Shown: positions 60,910-64,000 of the stretch, piece by piece | Numbering within the stretch: the first letter of the stretch is position 1 | Layout of the letters: each line of letters opens with the position of its first letter | Assembly: GCF_050753345.1 (NCBI RefSeq) | Contig: NZ_JBLZFX010000029.1 | Coordinates: 1-64,000, forward strand | Length of the DNA: 64,000 nucleotides | DNA from: Alkalinema pantanalense | GTDB lineage: Bacteria > Cyanobacteriota > Cyanobacteriia > Leptolyngbyales > Leptolyngbyaceae | Direction of reading: 5' to 3' | Notes under the pieces: model-generated | What the model was told of the DNA's origin: nothing | Seen by the model: the letters and a program-made list of their open reading frames with translations, nothing else | Databases searched by the model: none | Program-made: the position numbers and the translations under genes

Positions 60910-60938
60910 GATCTCTCAATTAGGCTAAGAGATCCTAA
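60906..60938. repeat. 11-bp inverted repeat between convergent genes
   Basis: TTAGGATCTCT (60906-60916) and AGAGATCCTAA (60928-60938) are perfect complements with an 11-base loop. The left arm contains the stop of the DUF4126 gene. There is no T-run, so it may be a factor-assisted bidirectional terminator. A doubled ACTAGGCAACAG follows (60938-60949, 60955-60966). Confidence 0.7.
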
Positions 60939-60972
60939 CTAGGCAACAGCCTTTACTAGGCAACAGTCTTGG

Positions 60973-62136
60973 CTACAGCAGGCCCACGGCGTGTAATGGT
61001 CCACGACCAATCAGTAATTCCGCCAACAGCGCTAAAATTCCCAGCATCGCCAGACGACCATTCCACACTTCGGCGGAAGTGGTCAGCCCCCATTCCCAAC
61101 GCTCCTGGGGATAGAGCTTGGTATCTTCCGAGGGCTGCACGGTTTCCGCGAACAAGATGGGCCGATCGTGCAAGGCTTTTTGCACCAGATCAGCTAAAGC
61201 TTGAATAAACGTAGGATCCGTATCCAGAGCCGGAACGCGGGAGAAAACTTCAATTCCAGCTTCTTCAGCCACTTCGCGGTATTCCTGGTCAATTTCTTCC
61301 AGGGTTTCAATGTGCTCGGACACAAAGCTGATGGGCACCACCACCAACTCTTTCACCCCTTTCTCTGCCAATTCTTGGATTGCTTCATCGGTGTAGGGTT
61401 TGAGCCATTCCACCGGGCCAACTCGACTTTGGTAAGCCAGGGTGTAGTCATTCGATCGGCCTAGGGTTTTCATAATCAACCCGGCGCAGGCTTCGATTTC
61501 CTTTTGGTAGGGATCCCCTGCTTCTTCCACATAGCTGACGGGAACCCCGTGAGCGCTGAAAAATACATGGCCCTGGCCAGGATCCGGCAGGCTATCAATT
61601 CGCTGAGCAATCAGCTTGGCCATCGATTGTAAATAACCTGGATGGTCATACCAAGAGGGAATCACGGTATAGGGAATCTTTTGTAGATCCGGATCAATAT
61701 TCCACATGCGCTCCAGCACCCGGAAGCTAGAGCCACTGGTACTGATGGAGAATTGGGGATAGAGGGGCAGAATCACCAGACGCTCGGGTTTATCCCGTTT
61801 AATGCGAGCGATCGCCTCTTCGGTAAAGGGATGCCAATAGCGCATACCGATGTAGACGGTGACTTCTTGGCCCGACTGGTTGAGCAAGGTTTCCAAGTCT
61901 TTGGCCTGAGCTTCGGTAATGCGCCGCAGGGGAGACCCACCGCCAATCTTTTTATAATTTTCTTGAGATTTCTTTGCACGCAAGGTGGAGATTAGCCATG
62001 CCAAGGGGCTTTGGAGCCAGGGAACGGGCAGGCGAATAATCTCTGGATCAGAAAATAGATTATAGAGAAAAGGCCGCACATCTTCTAGGCGATCTGGCCC
62101 TCCCAAATTCAGCAATAAAACGCCGATTCGCCCCAT
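60973..62136 (-). CDS. hemH: Ferrochelatase with chlorophyll-binding (CAB) tail
   Basis: HemH inserts iron into protoporphyrin IX to make heme. The 387-residue protein has GVLLLNLGGPDRLEDVRPF, VYIGMRYWHPFTEEAI, LPLYPQFSISTSGSS, the catalytic His in FFSAHGVPVSYVE and the Glu in VVPISFVSEHIETLEEI. The last 45 residues form a linker and a single membrane helix with the light-harvesting motif E-x2-NGR-x-AM (SAEVWNGRLAMLGILALLAE). This tail is typical of cyanobacterial and plastid type II ferrochelatase and binds chlorophyll. Confidence 0.97.
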   Translation of the reverse strand: MGRIGVLLLNLGGPDRLEDVRPFLYNLFSDPEIIRLPVPWLQSPLAWLISTLRAKKSQENYKKIGGGSPLRRITEAQAKDLETLLNQSGQEVTVYIGMRYWHPFTEEAIARIKRDKPERLVILPLYPQFSISTSGSSFRVLERMWNIDPDLQKIPYTVIPSWYDHPGYLQSMAKLIAQRIDSLPDPGQGHVFFSAHGVPVSYVEEAGDPYQKEIEACAGLIMKTLGRSNDYTLAYQSRVGPVEWLKPYTDEAIQELAEKGVKELVVVPISFVSEHIETLEEIDQEYREVAEEAGIEVFSRVPALDTDPTFIQALADLVQKALHDRPILFAETVQPSEDTKLYPQERWEWGLTTSAEVWNGRLAMLGILALLAELLIGRGPLHAVGLL

Positions 62137-62398
62137 AGCAATGTCTCGCCCCTTAGTTTAAGTCTCAGGTTTGTAAATGATTTTAACATTCTCCATTCGT
62201 CGAGGCTTGGGTTTTACAGGTGCTCTGATAAAAAGCAGATCCGAATCAAACCTTGCGCCGTTGAACGATCGAGGTTGAACGATTGATAATGACCGTGTGA
62301 CATTAACTTTGCTTATCATGCCATCGATACAAATATCAAACTTAGTTGACATTTCTTTGCATTAGCGACTAATTTACGATCGTAATCTTTAGGAAATA
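62137..62398. other. Divergent spacer between hemH and the recombinase gene
   Basis: 262 bp. A 64-codon minus-strand frame (62158-62352) is open but unrecognised. It was not called as a gene. No att-site-like repeat could be identified with one copy only. Confidence 0.45.
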
Positions 62399-63577
62399 AT
62401 GGCCGAATTTGACGCTCTAGATAGCAAAATCACCCAATTGAATCTACGCCTCAAGATGGCACGCTTAGGGGTGCAAATCGAACGGCGGGGCACCAAGTTA
62501 AATCTACGGGGAACCTTTCCGCCCCGCCCCGGCTGTGGACGACTCCGCCCCTACCAACAGCGGTTGAGCTTGGGGCTACCTGCGACACCAGCGGGTCTGA
62601 AGCAAATTGAGCAGGAAGCCAAAATTATTGCGGCTCAGTTAATCCAGAAGAGTTTCGATTGGCGGGATTATTTGACGATCGAAGCGGGCAAACGGCTCAG
62701 TCAATTGGATCTGGCTGAGCAGATCCAAGCCTTTGAACGGCAATTTTTCACTGCGAACGATCGACTTAGCAAGCCCGCTGCGACTAAAACGACCTGGAAT
62801 TCGGCCTATGCGCCCTATCTGCGCAAGTTGGAAGCCATGGCCCAGGAGCACCCCCAATTCACGTTGCCGGAGTTAATTTACAAAACGGTTCATAGCACGG
62901 CGCTCCAGTCTCGCAGTCGGCAGGTCTGCTGCACAGCATTATCAGCCTTTGCGGAATTCCTGAATCTGGAATTGCCCACGGAGCTAAAAACCTTAGCTGG
63001 CAACTATAACAACAGTCGCACCCAAGCCCGGAATTTACCTAGTGATGAGGCGATCGTGCAAGCTTGGGCCGCCATTCCCAATCCCGCATGGCAGTTTGTC
63101 TACGGCGTGATGGCAACCTTTGGGCTACGGAACCATGAGGTCTTTTTCTGCGATTACAGCCTCCTCCAGCAGGGGGAAAACAGCATTCAGGTGCTGGACA
63201 CGACAAAAACTGGAAGCCATGAGGTCTGGGCCTTCTATCCGGAATGGATTGAGGAATTTAACCTGCGATCGCTTCACCTACCGGACATCACGACAGATCT
63301 GACGCAAACCACCCTACAACGGGTCGGGCAACGGGTAACCGCCCAGTTTCGGCGTTATGGGGTGCCCTTTTCGCCCTACGATCTGCGCCATGCCTGGGCC
63401 GTGCGGACGATTCACTTTGGCTTGCCGGATACCGTCGCCGCGAAGATGATGGGCCATTCCGTTGCTGTCCATACCCGCACCTATCACCAATGGATCACCC
63501 GCCGCGATCAACAGGCCGCCGTTGAAGCCGCGATCGCCAAGAACCAACGCTCTGCTCCCAGCTTATCCAAGTTGTAA
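62399..63577 (+). CDS. Tyrosine recombinase / site-specific integrase
   Basis: A 392-residue integrase-family protein. The N-terminal 80 residues have a compact basic region (GTKLNLRGTFPPRPGCGRLR) as in phage-type integrases. A SAM-like core-binding domain is at about 100-215. The catalytic domain (about 220-390) shows the first Arg in MATFGLRNHEVFF, the RHxxR box as YDLRHAWAVR, and MMGHSVAVHTRTYHQW with the nucleophile Tyr. All residues needed for catalysis are seen. It is intact and not in an obvious prophage. Many cyanobacteria carry a similar chromosomal gene (XisC-like). Role unknown. Confidence 0.87.
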   Translation: MAEFDALDSKITQLNLRLKMARLGVQIERRGTKLNLRGTFPPRPGCGRLRPYQQRLSLGLPATPAGLKQIEQEAKIIAAQLIQKSFDWRDYLTIEAGKRLSQLDLAEQIQAFERQFFTANDRLSKPAATKTTWNSAYAPYLRKLEAMAQEHPQFTLPELIYKTVHSTALQSRSRQVCCTALSAFAEFLNLELPTELKTLAGNYNNSRTQARNLPSDEAIVQAWAAIPNPAWQFVYGVMATFGLRNHEVFFCDYSLLQQGENSIQVLDTTKTGSHEVWAFYPEWIEEFNLRSLHLPDITTDLTQTTLQRVGQRVTAQFRRYGVPFSPYDLRHAWAVRTIHFGLPDTVAAKMMGHSVAVHTRTYHQWITRRDQQAAVEAAIAKNQRSAPSLSKL

Positions 63578-63686
63578 GCAACCCAGATCCTGTAGCCACT
63601 CAATAAATTCATTCAATAAATGAATATAAAACAAACGGAAATGCAAAGGAAAGGAGACAATAATATAAGCATTTAGATCAATCGTT

Positions 63687-64000
63687 ATGGCAACAATTTT
63701 ACGGGATTGGAGTTATCGCTATCAGTGGCTCTACGATGGCATTTCTCGGATTGCAGCGTTAACCGTTGGGGGGGAAGCCCGCTTTCGCCAGTTGGCGTTG
63801 GAGGGGATTGAGATTACGCCGGAATCAACGGTACTGGATTTGTGCTGTGGTTGCGGCCAAACGACACAGTTTTTAGTGCGGCGATCGCGCCATGTGACGG
63901 GGTTGGATGCCTCGCCGTTTTCGATTCAACGGGCGCAACGCAATGTGCCGGAAGCAACCTATGTGGAAGCCTTTGCGGAGGAAATGCCCTTTGCGGACGC
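63687..64000 (+). CDS. Class I SAM-dependent methyltransferase (partial, cut by window end)
   Basis: The first 104 codons are present. The start ATG at 63687 gives MATILRDWSYRYQWLYDGIS, followed by motif I VLDLCCGCGQTTQFL (the SAM-binding D-x-C-C-G-x-G), then HVTGLDASPFSI (motif II Asp) and AEEMPFAD. This is the UbiE/MenG-like methyltransferase pattern. Substrate unknown. It follows the recombinase gene on the same strand. Confidence 0.85.
   Translation, partial: MATILRDWSYRYQWLYDGISRIAALTVGGEARFRQLALEGIEITPESTVLDLCCGCGQTTQFLVRRSRHVTGLDASPFSIQRAQRNVPEATYVEAFAEEMPFAD

Noticed and set aside
62158..62352. 64-codon minus-strand frame between hemH and the recombinase
   Set aside because: No similarity or clear start signal; could be real but cannot be supported.

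Overview
The window is chromosomal DNA of a cyanobacterium. It carries psaD and ycf3 (photosystem I), a pipX/pipY/sepF/proC cluster, RNA polymerase with the cyanobacterial split rpoC1/rpoC2, a ferrochelatase with a chlorophyll-binding tail, a crtD-type carotenoid desaturase, an SLH porin, and very many CGATCG/GCGATCGC (HIP1-like) octamers. A fresh-water Leptolyngbya/Synechococcales-type genome fits, but the genus cannot be read from the sequence. No rRNA, tRNA or CRISPR array was seen. LAYOUT. 1-5 kb (all minus): trpE with a possible Trp-rich leader peptide, psaD with a clear terminator, a cyclic-nucleotide-binding-domain protein and an MFS exporter. 5-16 kb (minus): proC, sepF, pipY and pipX, with long AT-rich, repeat-bearing spacers; then an epoxide-hydrolase-like protein, DUF1815, DUF2839, a DinG-like helicase that has lost its Walker lysine, an Ser/Arg-rich lipoprotein and a DUF1517 protein. 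15.8-17.7 kb (plus): a KimA-type potassium permease. 18-29 kb (minus): rpsT-tatD-rpoB-rpoC1-rpoC2. 29-41.6 kb: hisD, a universal stress protein, an SLH porin, fabG, a Uma2 protein, a long repeat-rich membrane protein, an unknown protein, crtD, a Nudix hydrolase, ycf3 and gatC. 41.6-47.5 kb is the accessory part: a dispersed palindromic repeat, a strong terminator with no gene in front of it (candidate RNA or leader), a small conserved gene, an AT-richer HNH-nuclease/nucleotidyltransferase fusion protein, a dead CopG/PIN toxin-antitoxin pair, a live ParE-type pair, an MntA/HepT pair, and a second Uma2 protein. 47.6-64 kb returns to the core: homoserine dehydrogenase, ChaN-like lipoprotein, pgsA, an exopolysaccharide sugar transferase, a coiled-coil protein, a CRP-type regulator, exopolyphosphatase, a UbiA prenyltransferase, glutamate dehydrogenase, a DUF4126 membrane protein, ferrochelatase, a tyrosine recombinase, and the start of a methyltransferase cut by the window edge. 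HOW THE PARTS FIT. PipX links PII/2-oxoglutarate sensing to NtcA, and pipY (PLP homeostasis) is next to it. psaD, ycf3, hemH, crtD and ubiA serve the photosynthetic membrane. trpE, hisD, hom, proC and gdhA serve amino-acid metabolism. The best candidate for an undescribed system is the HNH-NTase fusion at 42946-44346. It joins a nuclease and a minimal nucleotidyltransferase in one chain, and it sits in an island of toxin-antitoxin modules that includes an MntA/HepT pair, in which a nucleotidyltransferase silences an RNase.
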